Shown here: positions 1 to 5,757 of the stretch, one piece after another
Layout: every line of letters begins with the position of its first letter
Numbering within the stretch: position 1 is the first letter of the stretch
Assembly (NCBI GenBank): GCA_019347855.1
Contig: JAHWKO010000115.1
Span: forward strand, 1-6,013
Source: Actinomycetota bacterium
GTDB taxonomy: Bacteria; Actinomycetota; Nitriliruptoria; Nitriliruptorales; JAHWKO01
Reading direction: 5' to 3'
DNA: 6,013 bases
Made by a program: the position numbers and the translations under genes
The notes under the pieces: model-generated
Database searches by the model: none
What the model was told of the DNA's origin: nothing
Seen by the model: the letters and a program-made list of their open reading frames with translations, nothing else

Positions 1-73
1 TCAGGGGCCCGAAGAGGGTGACCGCCGCAGCGAGGATGAAGTCGCTGCGAGCTTCCTCGGGGTCGGTCGACAT
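1..73 (-). CDS. N-terminal fragment of an unidentified leftward gene
   Basis: An ATG at 73-71 opens a leftward frame that runs off the window edge after 24 codons with no stop. It reads MSTDPEEARSDFILAAVTLF, then GPL. An acidic, polar start is followed from about residue 12 by a hydrophobic run (FILAAVTLFGPL). This could be the beginning of a membrane segment or the first helix of a small regulator such as TetR (which often has an 'ILxAAxxLF' pattern), but too little is visible to choose. A weak Shine-Dalgarno-like CGAGG lies about 8 bases upstream of the ATG. The gene is divergent from the CinA-like/mca operon. That it is a real gene is moderately likely; its function is not recognised. Confidence 0.5.
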   Translation of the reverse strand, partial: MSTDPEEARSDFILAAAVTLFGPL

Positions 74-100
74 CGGGGGGCCTCGGATCGGGTCGCGGGG

Positions 101-130
101 ACCGTAGCAGCGGCCTGTCGGACGGCCGCT
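101..130 (-). promoter_or_regulatory. Possible promoter and dyad for the leftward gene
   Basis: On the minus strand TACGGT (106 down to 101) fits the loose actinobacterial -10 pattern TAnnnT and lies about 28 bases ahead of the ATG at 73. No good -35 hexamer is visible. Directly upstream is a perfect inverted repeat with 7-base arms, AGCGGCC at 109-115 and GGCCGCT at 124-130, separated by 8 bases. The dyad sits where a repressor would cover the -35 to -10 spacer, so an operator is possible. It could equally be a chance GC-rich palindrome. Confidence 0.22.
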
Positions 131-161
131 CACGGTGATCGCGTACCGGCGAGATCGGGAG

Positions 162-298
162 CGCCTAGCCCAGGGGCTAGCCGGCCCTGTCCAGCCCAGC
201 CGTCCTCTTCGTGGTTATCGTGGGCCGCCTAGCCCAGGGGCTAGCCGGCCCTGTCCAGCCCAGCCGTCCTCTTCGTGGTTATCGTGGGCCGACTAGCC
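162..298. repeat. 64-bp perfect tandem duplication ahead of the CinA-like gene
   Basis: Positions 162-225 and 226-289 are identical over all 64 bases. A third copy begins at 290 (cgActagcc, one mismatch to the unit) and breaks off at 298, eight bases before the ATG at 306. Each full copy carries a perfect dyad, CTAGCCC-AG-GGGCTAG (165-180 and 229-244), and one TATCGT hexamer (216-221 and 280-285). The lack of any difference between copies implies a recent duplication or active homogenisation. Two units with an internal dyad and no unique spacers do not make a CRISPR array. The likeliest meaning is a duplicated promoter/operator segment. Confidence 0.95.
280..285 (+). promoter_or_regulatory. 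Possible -10 element for the CinA-like/mca operon
   Basis: TATCGT fits the loose actinobacterial -10 pattern TAnnnT and would place a transcription start near 291-293, giving a leader of only about 13 bases before the ATG at 306. The same hexamer occurs 64 bases upstream (216-221) because of the tandem repeat, so the operon may have two copies of its promoter. No convincing -35 hexamer is present at 16-18 bases spacing, so this rests on position and the -10 match alone. A very short leader would agree with the missing Shine-Dalgarno at this start. Confidence 0.25.
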
Positions 299-305
299 TC
301 CCGGC

Positions 306-1154
306 ATGTCGCAACGACCGCTCGAGGCATCGATCATCGTGATCGGCGATGAGATCCTCGGAGGCTTCGTGCAGGACACGAACTCGGGGTGGCTCGCCCA
401 GCGCCTCCAGCATCACGGGGTCGAGCTCTCCCGGATCGTCACCGTTCCCGACACGCTCGAGGCGATCGACGAGGCCCTGCAGCGCGAGCTCGCACGGTCT
501 CGCCCCCGCGCCGTGTTCACGTCGGGTGGCATCGGCTCCACTCCTGACGACCTCACCTACGAGGGCGTGGCGCGCAGCCTGGGGCGGGACCTGGTGGTCG
601 ACCCGGTCCTCGCGCACCGGATCGACGGGGCGATCGCGTGGACCCAGGAGCACGGGCTCGACGTGGACGACGACTTCGTCGATCACATGATGCGGATGGC
701 CCGCATCCCGGATGGTGCGGAGCGGCTCCGCGACAGCGGCAGCTTCGCACCTGGCATCAGGGTCGATGTCGACGGCGGCATCACCGATCCGGGCGGGGCG
801 GCGGTGGTGGTGCTCCCCGGCGTGCCGTCCCAGTTCCACCGGATCGTCACCGAGGCTGTCGAGCCCGACCTGCTGGCAGGGCACGGAGCGGACGTCGCCT
901 CCGCCGAGGTGACGCACGGCTACCCCGAGTCCGTCCTCAACCGCTGCTTCGACCAGATCGCGGAAGGATGGCCGGACGTCAAGATCGGGTCCTACCCGGG
1001 CGCGCCGATGATGGTCCGCCTCCGCGGACGTCCCGACGCGGTGGAGGCCGCCGAGCGCCACCTCGAGGGGTACCTCGCCGATCTCGACGCCGGCCCGGGC
1101 CGAGGGGTCCGCCAGGCATGGGCCCGCCGCTTCGGCGGATCGACCGAGCGGTGA
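306..1154 (+). CDS. CinA N-terminal-type MoCF/nucleotide pyrophosphatase-like protein
   Basis: The 282-residue protein matches the molybdopterin-binding-fold domain found in the N-terminal half of CinA (COG1058 type). Visible landmarks are IVIGDEILGG (11-20), DTNSGWLAQRL (24-34), the family loop FTSGGIGSTPDDLT (71-84; the usual form is GGLGPTxDDxT), APGIRV (148-153), VVLPGVPSQF (168-177), and a second region with VKIGSYPG (225-232) resembling the KH-like part of CinA. The C-terminal CinA/PncC amidohydrolase domain is absent, so NMN deamidase activity is not expected. Some COG1058 proteins hydrolyse ADP-ribose-like nucleotides, so a cytoplasmic nucleotide pyrophosphatase is plausible but unproven. 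The ATG at 306 is the only reasonable start, because an in-frame TAG lies at 294-296. No Shine-Dalgarno is visible. The stop overlaps the GTG of mca (GTGA), implying one operon and translational coupling. Confidence 0.9.
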   Translation: MSQRPLEASIIVIGDEILGGFVQDTNSGWLAQRLQHHGVELSRIVTVPDTLEAIDEALQRELARSRPRAVFTSGGIGSTPDDLTYEGVARSLGRDLVVDPVLAHRIDGAIAWTQEHGLDVDDDFVDHMMRMARIPDGAERLRDSGSFAPGIRVDVDGGITDPGGAAVVVLPGVPSQFHRIVTEAVEPDLLAGHGADVASAEVTHGYPESVLNRCFDQIAEGWPDVKIGSYPGAPMMVRLRGRPDAVEAAERHLEGYLADLDAGPGRGVRQAWARRFGGSTER

Positions 1155-2047
1155 CCCCGCCGCGACTGCTGTTCGTGCACGCGCACCCGGATGACGAGTC
1201 GTCGAAGGGTGCAGCGACGGCGGCGCGCTACGTCGACGATGGTGCGCGGGTGGCGTTGGTCACCTGCACCGGCGGTGAGGCCGGCGAGGTGTTGAACCCG
1301 TCGTGCGAACCACCCGACGACCTGGCCGGCGCCCGCCGACGCGAGCTCGAAGCAGCCTGCGAGGTCATCGGGTTCCACGCCCGCTACGACCTCGGCTACG
1401 CGGACTCCGGCTACCACGAGGATCCGACCGGCGTGCCCGAGGGGACCTTCGCACGCATCCCCGTGGACGAACCCGCTGCGGACCTGGCGGCGATCATCCG
1501 GCAGGAGCGCCCGCACGTCGTCGTGACCTACCCACCGGACGGTGGCTACCCGCACCCTGACCACGTGATGACCTACGAGGTCACCGAGCGGGCGTTGACG
1601 CTCGCCGAGGACGCGGACGCGGACCTCGAAGGTGACCCGTGGCGGGTGCCCAAGGTCTACGCCTGCCACGCGTTCCCTCCGGACCGCATCCTGGCGCTGC
1701 ACGAGGCGATCCTCGAGCGCGGCGAGGAGAGCCCCTTCGAAGGGTGGATGGAGCGGCAGGCCGAGCGACGGTCCCGGGCGCGAACCGGGGCGGGGCGCGC
1801 TCCGGACGAGGGCTGGCCGTGCGACGCCCGGGTCGACGTGTCGGACCACATCGATCGACGTGACGAGGCGCTGCGCCGTCATGTGACGCAGGTAGACCCG
1901 GAGGGGATGTGGTTCGCGTGGCCGCGGGACCTGGAACGTGAGGTGTTCCCGTGGGAGTGCTTCACCCGACTGCGATCGGACGTCGACGTCCCGAGCGATG
2001 AGGATGACCTGCTCGCCGGGCTGGAGTTCGAGGAGGAGGACCAGTGA
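1151..2047 (+). CDS. mca: Mycothiol S-conjugate amidase (Mca)
   Basis: This 298-residue enzyme belongs to the LmbE/PIG-L zinc deacetylase family. Mca cleaves mycothiol S-conjugates in the cytoplasm, releasing the mercapturic acid for export and GlcN-Ins for mycothiol resynthesis. The zinc motif HAHPDDESSKGAAT (10-23) supplies H12 and D15 as ligands and D14 as general base. GGYPHPDH (131-138) supplies H135 (catalytic) and the ligand H138. The lysine after DESS, the GGEAGEVLNP stretch (41-50) and HVTQVDP near 244-250 match Mca rather than the paralogous deacetylase MshB. Length is close to the roughly 290 usual for Mca. The GTG at 1151 gives the standard short N-terminus before HAHPDD; an in-frame ATG at 1118 behind AGGGG would add 11 residues and cannot be excluded. 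It overlaps the upstream gene by 4 bases. The acidic tail EEEDQ is encoded by a purine-rich stretch that itself looks like a ribosome-binding site. Confidence 0.95.
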   Translation: MTPPRLLFVHAHPDDESSKGAATAARYVDDGARVALVTCTGGEAGEVLNPSCEPPDDLAGARRRELEAACEVIGFHARYDLGYADSGYHEDPTGVPEGTFARIPVDEPAADLAAIIRQERPHVVVTYPPDGGYPHPDHVMTYEVTERALTLAEDADADLEGDPWRVPKVYACHAFPPDRILALHEAILERGEESPFEGWMERQAERRSRARTGAGRAPDEGWPCDARVDVSDHIDRRDEALRRHVTQVDPEGMWFAWPRDLEREVFPWECFTRLRSDVDVPSDEDDLLAGLEFEEEDQ

Positions 2048-2115
2048 GCGACGCGGAGCGGCGCGAGAGTCGCTGTCTTAGGCCACCTGAGACTGCGACG
2101 GAGGAGAACCAGTGA
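2044..2115 (+). CDS. Possible 23-residue coupling or leader peptide
   Basis: A GTG at 2044, preceded by GGAGGAGG at 2032-2039, opens a frame of 23 codons that ends in TGA at 2113-2115. It overlaps the mca stop (GTGA) on the left and the GTG of the lipocalin-like gene (GTGA) on the right, so a ribosome could pass through all three by overlap. The peptide would read MSDAERRESRCLRPPETATE followed by ENQ, with one cysteine and no recognisable family. It has a good ribosome-binding site and two coupled junctions, but the frame is so short that chance is a serious alternative. A relic of an older start of the downstream gene is also possible. Confidence 0.2.
   Translation: MSDAERRESRCLRPPETATEENQ
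2069..2099 (+). other. Imperfect 14-bp hairpin in the mca/lipocalin gap
   Basis: The left arm (2069-2082, GTCGCTGTCTTAGG) pairs with the right arm (2086-2099, CCTGAGACTGCGAC) through 12 Watson-Crick pairs, one G-T wobble and one T-T mismatch, leaving a CCA loop. It ends exactly one base before the ribosome-binding site at 2100. No run of T follows, so it is not a canonical intrinsic terminator. It could stabilise the mca mRNA end, attenuate downstream expression or hide the next start. The structure is read directly; any function is inference. Confidence 0.6.
2100..2107 (+). promoter_or_regulatory. Strong ribosome-binding site for the lipocalin-like gene
   Basis: GGAGGAGA lies 4 bases ahead of the GTG at 2112 and is one of the strongest Shine-Dalgarno matches in the window. 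It fixes the start of the downstream gene. It abuts the right arm of the 2069-2099 hairpin, so folding of that hairpin could affect access to it. Confidence 0.8.
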
Positions 2116-3122
2116 GCGACCGGTACGAGCGGATCATCGCGGCCGAGGCTCCTCCGGGCCTGTACGAGTCGAACTACCTGAAGGGCAACGCCCCGGACGG
2201 GTCAGGGGCGTTCTGGCTCAAGCACAACATCCTGACGCCCGCAGAGGCTGGAGCCGCACCGTCGGTCGCCGAGTTCTGGTGCGTGCTGTGGCTGGAGGAC
2301 TGGCGCCCCCGTGTGTGGAAGCGGGTCGTGGACCTCGACGAGGTGCGGTTGGGACGCGACCGGGTCGCGATGGACGACGACCGTGTCAGCCTGGAACCTG
2401 ACCACGTCGCGGGACAGCTCGACGGGGATCCCGACGTCCGCTGGGACCTGGCGATCCGCGACGAGCTCCCGCCCCTTCGGCACCTGGGGGCGGACTGGAT
2501 GTACGAGAAGGGCTTCCCGCGCAAGAAGGCCGTCACGGGGTCGCCGCGGGCGGTGTTCGACGGGGCCTTCCAGGTCGGCGACCGCACGGTCGACGTCGAC
2601 GGGTGGGTCGGGCACCGCCAGCACAACTGGGGGACCGAGCACGCCGAGCGGTACGTGTACGGGTCCTGCAACATCTGGGACGCCGACGCCGACCTCACCA
2701 TCGAGGGCATCACCGTACGCGTCGAGCTGGTCGCCGGGATCCGCTCGCCGTGGCTCACCCTGTTGCGAGGGCTGCGCGACGGTCAGCCGTACGGCAAGGG
2801 GACCATCTGGGCGACCCTGCGCCAGGCGGGCGACGTGGACTTCCCACGCTGGACGGCGTGGGGCGGCGGCCGGGGCGAGGTCCGTACCCGCCTGGAGATG
2901 GAGCTCGATCCCACGCACACCGCCGGGCTGCGCTACCTGCACCCCGACGGCAAGGTGAGCTACTGCTACAACGCGAAGGACGCATCGGTCGATCTCCTGC
3001 TCGACCGGGAGCGGTTCACCTCGCGGTACGGCGAGCTCGAGTTCCTCTTCCCGGAGCCGATCGACGGCATCGCCCTCCACGGCGAGTCGACGATCCAGGA
3101 GCTTGCCGATGCCCGCGTGTGA
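2112..3122 (+). CDS. Lipocalin-like AttH/CrtC-type protein of unknown function
   Basis: The 336-residue protein has features of the two-domain lipocalin-like family that includes AttH, carotenoid 1,2-hydratase (CrtC) and related proteins. These are an early GAFWLKHNILTP segment (32-43) followed by an EFWCVLWLED strand (54-63), and the central signature WVGHRQHNWGTEHAERYVYG (165-184), equivalent to the family's G-H-x-x-H/D-N-W-G motif. There is a second beta-rich half and a closing GIALHGESTIQ region (319-329). No signal peptide or membrane segment is visible, so it is probably cytoplasmic. No catalytic role is assigned: the family binds or modifies small hydrophobic molecules in a few cases, and this member cannot be equated with CrtC. 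It is downstream of mca with a 64-base gap and a strong ribosome-binding site, probably in the same operon. Its stop lies 12 bases from the stop of the convergent hydrolase gene, with no clear terminator between them. Coding is certain; the family call is moderately sure. Confidence 0.85.
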   Translation: MSDRYERIIAAEAPPGLYESNYLKGNAPDGSGAFWLKHNILTPAEAGAAPSVAEFWCVLWLEDWRPRVWKRVVDLDEVRLGRDRVAMDDDRVSLEPDHVAGQLDGDPDVRWDLAIRDELPPLRHLGADWMYEKGFPRKKAVTGSPRAVFDGAFQVGDRTVDVDGWVGHRQHNWGTEHAERYVYGSCNIWDADADLTIEGITVRVELVAGIRSPWLTLLRGLRDGQPYGKGTIWATLRQAGDVDFPRWTAWGGGRGEVRTRLEMELDPTHTAGLRYLHPDGKVSYCYNAKDASVDLLLDRERFTSRYGELEFLFPEPIDGIALHGESTIQELADARV

Positions 3123-3134
3123 CGGACGGTTGGG

Positions 3135-4202
3135 TCAGACGTCCAGACGGCCCTGGCTGAGCATCGGGTGCGACTCCGGGGTGGCGATGTAGAACAGGCA
3201 GTCCTTGCGAGCTGCGACGGCCGTCCTGGTCATCATCACCGGGGTGATCTCGCGGGTGACCACGACGTGGCCCTCGTTTACGTCGACGTACTGGTCGGTG
3301 ACGTCCTCGCCGTCGATGCCGAGCACCTGGAGTGGGACCGCGGACCCAGGCGGGACGCGCCCGATCACGTGGCCGGCCGGGACGGTCTCGAAGTTGTAGG
3401 CGTCGGCGTCCTGTTCGACAACGAAGTCCACCTCGTCGCCGAGCTCACCGCCGAACGAGAACCGCACCTCGGGACGGACGACCACCTTGCGGAGGTCGCC
3501 GTACAGGTCGTAGTCGCGCTCCAGCTCGGCGTCGGCGACGTCACGCGCCCCGAGGTACCGACGGAGCCCGTCGACCGCGAACGATAGTGAGTCGGGCCGG
3601 CCAGGCAGCCCGCACTCGATCGCGACCGCCGGGCACACGTCGGCCAGCGCCTCCATCAGGGTGTTCACCCCGAGCCGCCAGTGCAGGACGGTCGTCGTGA
3701 AGAGCGTCGCGAGGTTGAGGGACGGTTCCTCGAGTCGGGTGACGATCGCGTAGAAGGGGTTGGTCCCCGTGTTGTTGTGGATGTCGACCATCGACGCGAG
3801 CTTGGCGTCCCGGAGCTCGGCGAGGATGCCGTCCGCAGCAAGTCGCATCCGGGTGGTCAGCTCGGTACCCCAGATCCGGTTGAAGTCCTCCTGCTCGTCC
3901 AGGAACCGGTTCGCGAACCCGTCTCCCGCGAGGGCGGCCCGGACGTTCCCCACGATCACGTAGAGGTCGAACGGGTAGGTGCGTCGCCGGCGCAGGACCC
4001 GCAGCACGGCGCGGTAGCCGGTGTCCTCGTCGCCGTGGAGGAGCGTCGCGATCCCGCGGGGAGGCAGGTCGCCGCCGCCGGGGACGCGGATGAGCGTGGG
4101 ACGTTCCAGCTCCTCGAGGAGCTCGATGTCGTCGAGCTCGAGCAGACGGACGGGGAGCCCGTCCTCGAACAGGTTGAAGTGGTCGGAGCGTGAGGGAGGC
4201 AT
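3135..4202 (-). CDS. Zinc-dependent aspartoacylase/succinylglutamate desuccinylase-like hydrolase
   Basis: The 355-residue protein has the full set of AspA/AstE (M14-like) active-site motifs. HGDE (56-59) gives zinc ligands H56 and E59. GN-V-R (85-88) and DFNR (106-109) supply the conserved substrate-binding Asn/Arg residues. DIHN (140-143) gives the third zinc ligand H142, and IECG (195-198) gives the catalytic glutamate E196. A beta-rich C-terminal region (about 235-355) resembles the capping domain of the family. Such enzymes hydrolyse an amide between an acyl group and an amino acid, in the cytoplasm. The specific substrate cannot be read; N-acyl amino acid, succinylglutamate or a small gamma-glutamyl-type amide are all possible. 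The ATG at 4202 has only a weak upstream GGAG, 14 bases away. The gene follows the GCS2-type ligase on the same strand after 37 bases, so the two are likely co-transcribed. Confidence 0.85.
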   Translation of the reverse strand: MPPSRSDHFNLFEDGLPVRLLELDDIELLEELERPTLIRVPGGGDLPPRGIATLLHGDEDTGYRAVLRVLRRRRTYPFDLYVIVGNVRAALAGDGFANRFLDEQEDFNRIWGTELTTRMRLAADGILAELRDAKLASMVDIHNNTGTNPFYAIVTRLEEPSLNLATLFTTTVLHWRLGVNTLMEALADVCPAVAIECGLPGRPDSLSFAVDGLRRYLGARDVADAELERDYDLYGDLRKVVVRPEVRFSFGGELGDEVDFVVEQDADAYNFETVPAGHVIGRVPPGSAVPLQVLGIDGEDVTDQYVDVNEGHVVVTREITPVMMTRTAVAARKDCLFYIATPESHPMLSQGRLDV

Positions 4203-4239
4203 GGTCAGATGCTACGGCTCCGCCGTTGGGGCCCCGCGG

Positions 4240-5712
4240 TCAGTCGAGCGGCCAGGTGTGTACCGGCTCGTTCGCGTTCATGAGCTCGATGTACCGGCGG
4301 GTCATCTCCAGGAGCGCGGATTCCCGGTCGCGCCCCTCGTCGTGCAGCTTCTCGGCCACCTTGACCTGCCAGGTCGAACCCGTGATGCCGGTGCGGCACC
4401 GGTCCTCGATGATGCCGAGGTAGCGGTCCCGGTCGTCGGGGTCGACGCCCCACGCGTCCAGGCCGTCGTAGGCCATCGGCAGTAGGTGGTCGAGCACCAG
4501 TTCGTCGGCCTGGGTGGGGCCGATCGTCGGCCAGTAGAGCTGGGTGGCCAACCCCTCTCTCGCGGCGGCGAAGAAGTTCTCGGTGGCCGCCGAGAACGAC
4601 AGCTGCTGGTGGATCGGGTCGCCGTCCGCGACCGACCGCACGAGGCCGTAGAAGAACGCGGCGTTCGCGATCTCGTCGACCACGCTGGGCCCGGCGGGCA
4701 GTACCCGGTTCTCGAGGCGGATGTGCGGTCGACCCTCGAACACGTCGTACACCGGCCGGTTCCAGCGGTAGATCGTCCCGTTGTGCAGCCCCATCTCCTT
4801 GAGTTCTGGGACCTCGCCCCGCTCGAGCTGCTGGAGCGGATCCTCGGGCTCGATCACCGGGAGCAGCGACGGGAAGTAGCGGACGTTCTCCTCGAAGAGC
4901 TCCACGACCCCGTCGATCCACCGCTCCCCGAACCAGACGCGGGGGCGCACCCCCTGCGCCTGCAGCTCCTCGGTGCGGGTGTCGATGGCCTGCTCGAACA
5001 GGGCGATGCGGGTCTCGTGCCAGAGCTTCTTGCCCAGGAAGAACGGGGAGTTCGACCCGACCGCGAGCTGCGCCGCCGCGATCGCCTGGGCGGCGTTCCA
5101 GTACCGCCCGAAGTCGTCGGGGTCGAGCTGCAGGTGCAGCTGCATCGACGTGGAGGCTGCCTCCATCGTGATCGAGTTCGCCATCGTGACGAGACGTTCG
5201 GAGCCCTCGATCTCGATGCGCAGGTCCTCGCCCCGCATCGTCAGGATCTGGTCGTTCAGGAGGTGGTACCGGGGGTTGCGGGACAGGTTCTCGCGGGTCA
5301 CGTGCAGGTCGCGCAGGGTCGGCAGGATCCCGACGATCAGCATCCGCGCGTCCAGCGCGTCGGCCTCCTCGAGGGCGTGGTTCAGGATCTTGCGCAGCTC
5401 CTGCTCCATCTCGGTGAGGACGGTGCCGCCGAAGTCACGCGGAGGCAGGTTGAGCTCGATGTTGAACTGGGCGAGTTCCGTCTGCCAGTCGTCGGACTCG
5501 ATCCGGGCCAGGACCTCGTCGTTGAGCATCATCGGGGTGCCCTGGCGGTCGACCAGGTAGATCTCGAGCTCGAGGCCCACGCGGTGCTGTCCCGTCTCGA
5601 GCTGGCCCTCCTCGAGGAGTTGGCGGAGGGCATCGAGACAGCGCTTCACCTTCTCGCGGTACCGCTGCCGGTCCTCGCGTGAGAAATCCCGTGCCTGGAC
5701 GTCCTCGCCCAC
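4240..5712 (-). CDS. GCS2-family glutamate-cysteine ligase-like carboxylate-amine ligase
   Basis: The 490-residue protein fits the GCS2 family (ATP-dependent ligases joining a carboxylate to an amine, including YbdK and EgtA). Motifs include VGLELEIYLVD (45-55) and FNIELNLPP (83-91) with metal-binding glutamates, SMQLHLQLDPDDF (189-201), NSPFFLGKKLWHETRIALFE (221-240), and HIRLENRVLPAGPSVVDEIA (330-349). It is longer than the roughly 370 residues of YbdK, with extra N- and C-terminal sequence, and is probably a distinct actinobacterial subfamily. Glutamate and cysteine are typical substrates in the family, but the true substrates here are unknown. The GTG at 5712 is the best start: AGGGG lies 6 bases upstream and an in-frame TAA (5745-5743) closes the frame 30 bases before it. 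It is the first gene of a leftward pair with the zinc hydrolase and is divergent from thioredoxin. The host makes mycothiol, so a general role in glutathione synthesis would be unexpected. Confidence 0.9.
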   Translation of the reverse strand: MGEDVQARDFSREDRQRYREKVKRCLDALRQLLEEGQLETGQHRVGLELEIYLVDRQGTPMMLNDEVLARIESDDWQTELAQFNIELNLPPRDFGGTVLTEMEQELRKILNHALEEADALDARMLIVGILPTLRDLHVTRENLSRNPRYHLLNDQILTMRGEDLRIEIEGSERLVTMANSITMEAASTSMQLHLQLDPDDFGRYWNAAQAIAAAQLAVGSNSPFFLGKKLWHETRIALFEQAIDTRTEELQAQGVRPRVWFGERWIDGVVELFEENVRYFPSLLPVIEPEDPLQQLERGEVPELKEMGLHNGTIYRWNRPVYDVFEGRPHIRLENRVLPAGPSVVDEIANAAFFYGLVRSVADGDPIHQQLSFSAATENFFAAAREGLATQLYWPTIGPTQADELVLDHLLPMAYDGLDAWGVDPDDRDRYLGIIEDRCRTGITGSTWQVKVAEKLHDEGRDRESALLEMTRRYIELMNANEPVHTWPLD

Positions 5713-5739
5713 GGCGGCCCCTGTCGCTGCTCCTCGGGC

Positions 5740-5745
5740 ATCTTA
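5740..5745 (-). promoter_or_regulatory. Possible -10 element for the ligase/hydrolase pair
   Basis: On the minus strand TAAGAT (5745 down to 5740) matches the TAnnnT pattern and would start transcription near 5733, leaving a leader of about 20 bases before the GTG at 5712. It is the only clear AT-rich hexamer in this part of the gap. The hexamer 17 bases upstream (GGTCCG) is not a recognisable -35 element, so the call is tentative. Confidence 0.25.
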
Positions 5746-5757
5746 GAGGCGGAGCGG

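Larger units (their letters stand above)
2032..2120 (+). repeat. 21-bp direct repeat of a ribosome-binding/start region flanking a hairpin
   Basis: Positions 2032-2052 and 2100-2120 match at 20 of 21 bases (only 2039 G versus 2107 A differs). Each copy contains GGAGGAG, then CCA, then GTGAGCGAC, that is a Shine-Dalgarno, spacer, GTG and the codons for Ser-Asp. The right copy is the start of the lipocalin-like gene; the left copy spans the 3' end and stop of mca. The offset is 68 bases. The 47 bases between the copies hold a strong hairpin. This looks like a duplicated start region or a small insertion with duplicated flanks, and not like ordinary spacer sequence. Confidence 0.85.

Noticed and set aside
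162..298. CRISPR array
   Set aside because: The repeat is a 64-base unit in direct tandem with no unique spacers, and no cas gene is present.
638..1150. Upstream extension of the mca frame to an ATG at 638
   Set aside because: The extension lies wholly inside the CinA-like gene, is arginine- and proline-rich, and has no counterpart in Mca proteins. The GTG at 1151 gives the expected N-terminus.
992..1882. 296-codon minus-strand open frame opposite mca
   Set aside because: The plus strand encodes an unmistakable Mca with all zinc ligands; the antisense frame has no recognisable domain and is explained by high GC content.
1151..2047. MshB (GlcNAc-Ins deacetylase) instead of Mca
   Set aside because: The DESSKGAAT segment, GGEAGEVLNP and HVTQVDP agree with Mca, and the insertions typical of MshB are absent.
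2069..2099. Intrinsic terminator after mca
   Set aside because: The hairpin is strong, but no U-tract follows; a ribosome-binding site and a start codon come immediately after.
3106..3167. Bidirectional terminator between the convergent genes (CCGATGC / GCATCGG)
   Set aside because: The arms are only 7 bases, separated by 48 bases, lie inside both coding regions and lack T-tracts, so an intrinsic terminator is not supported.
4486..5682. 398-codon plus-strand open frame opposite the GCS2-type gene
   Set aside because: It is an antisense shadow of a GC-rich gene: composition is rich in Val, Arg, Leu, Asp and Glu without family motifs, while the minus strand shows full GCS2 motifs.
4240..5712. 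EgtA (ergothioneine pathway glutamate-cysteine ligase)
   Set aside because: The fold matches, but no other ergothioneine gene (egtB, C, D, E) is adjacent and the length and neighbour differ, so a specific EgtA call is not justified.
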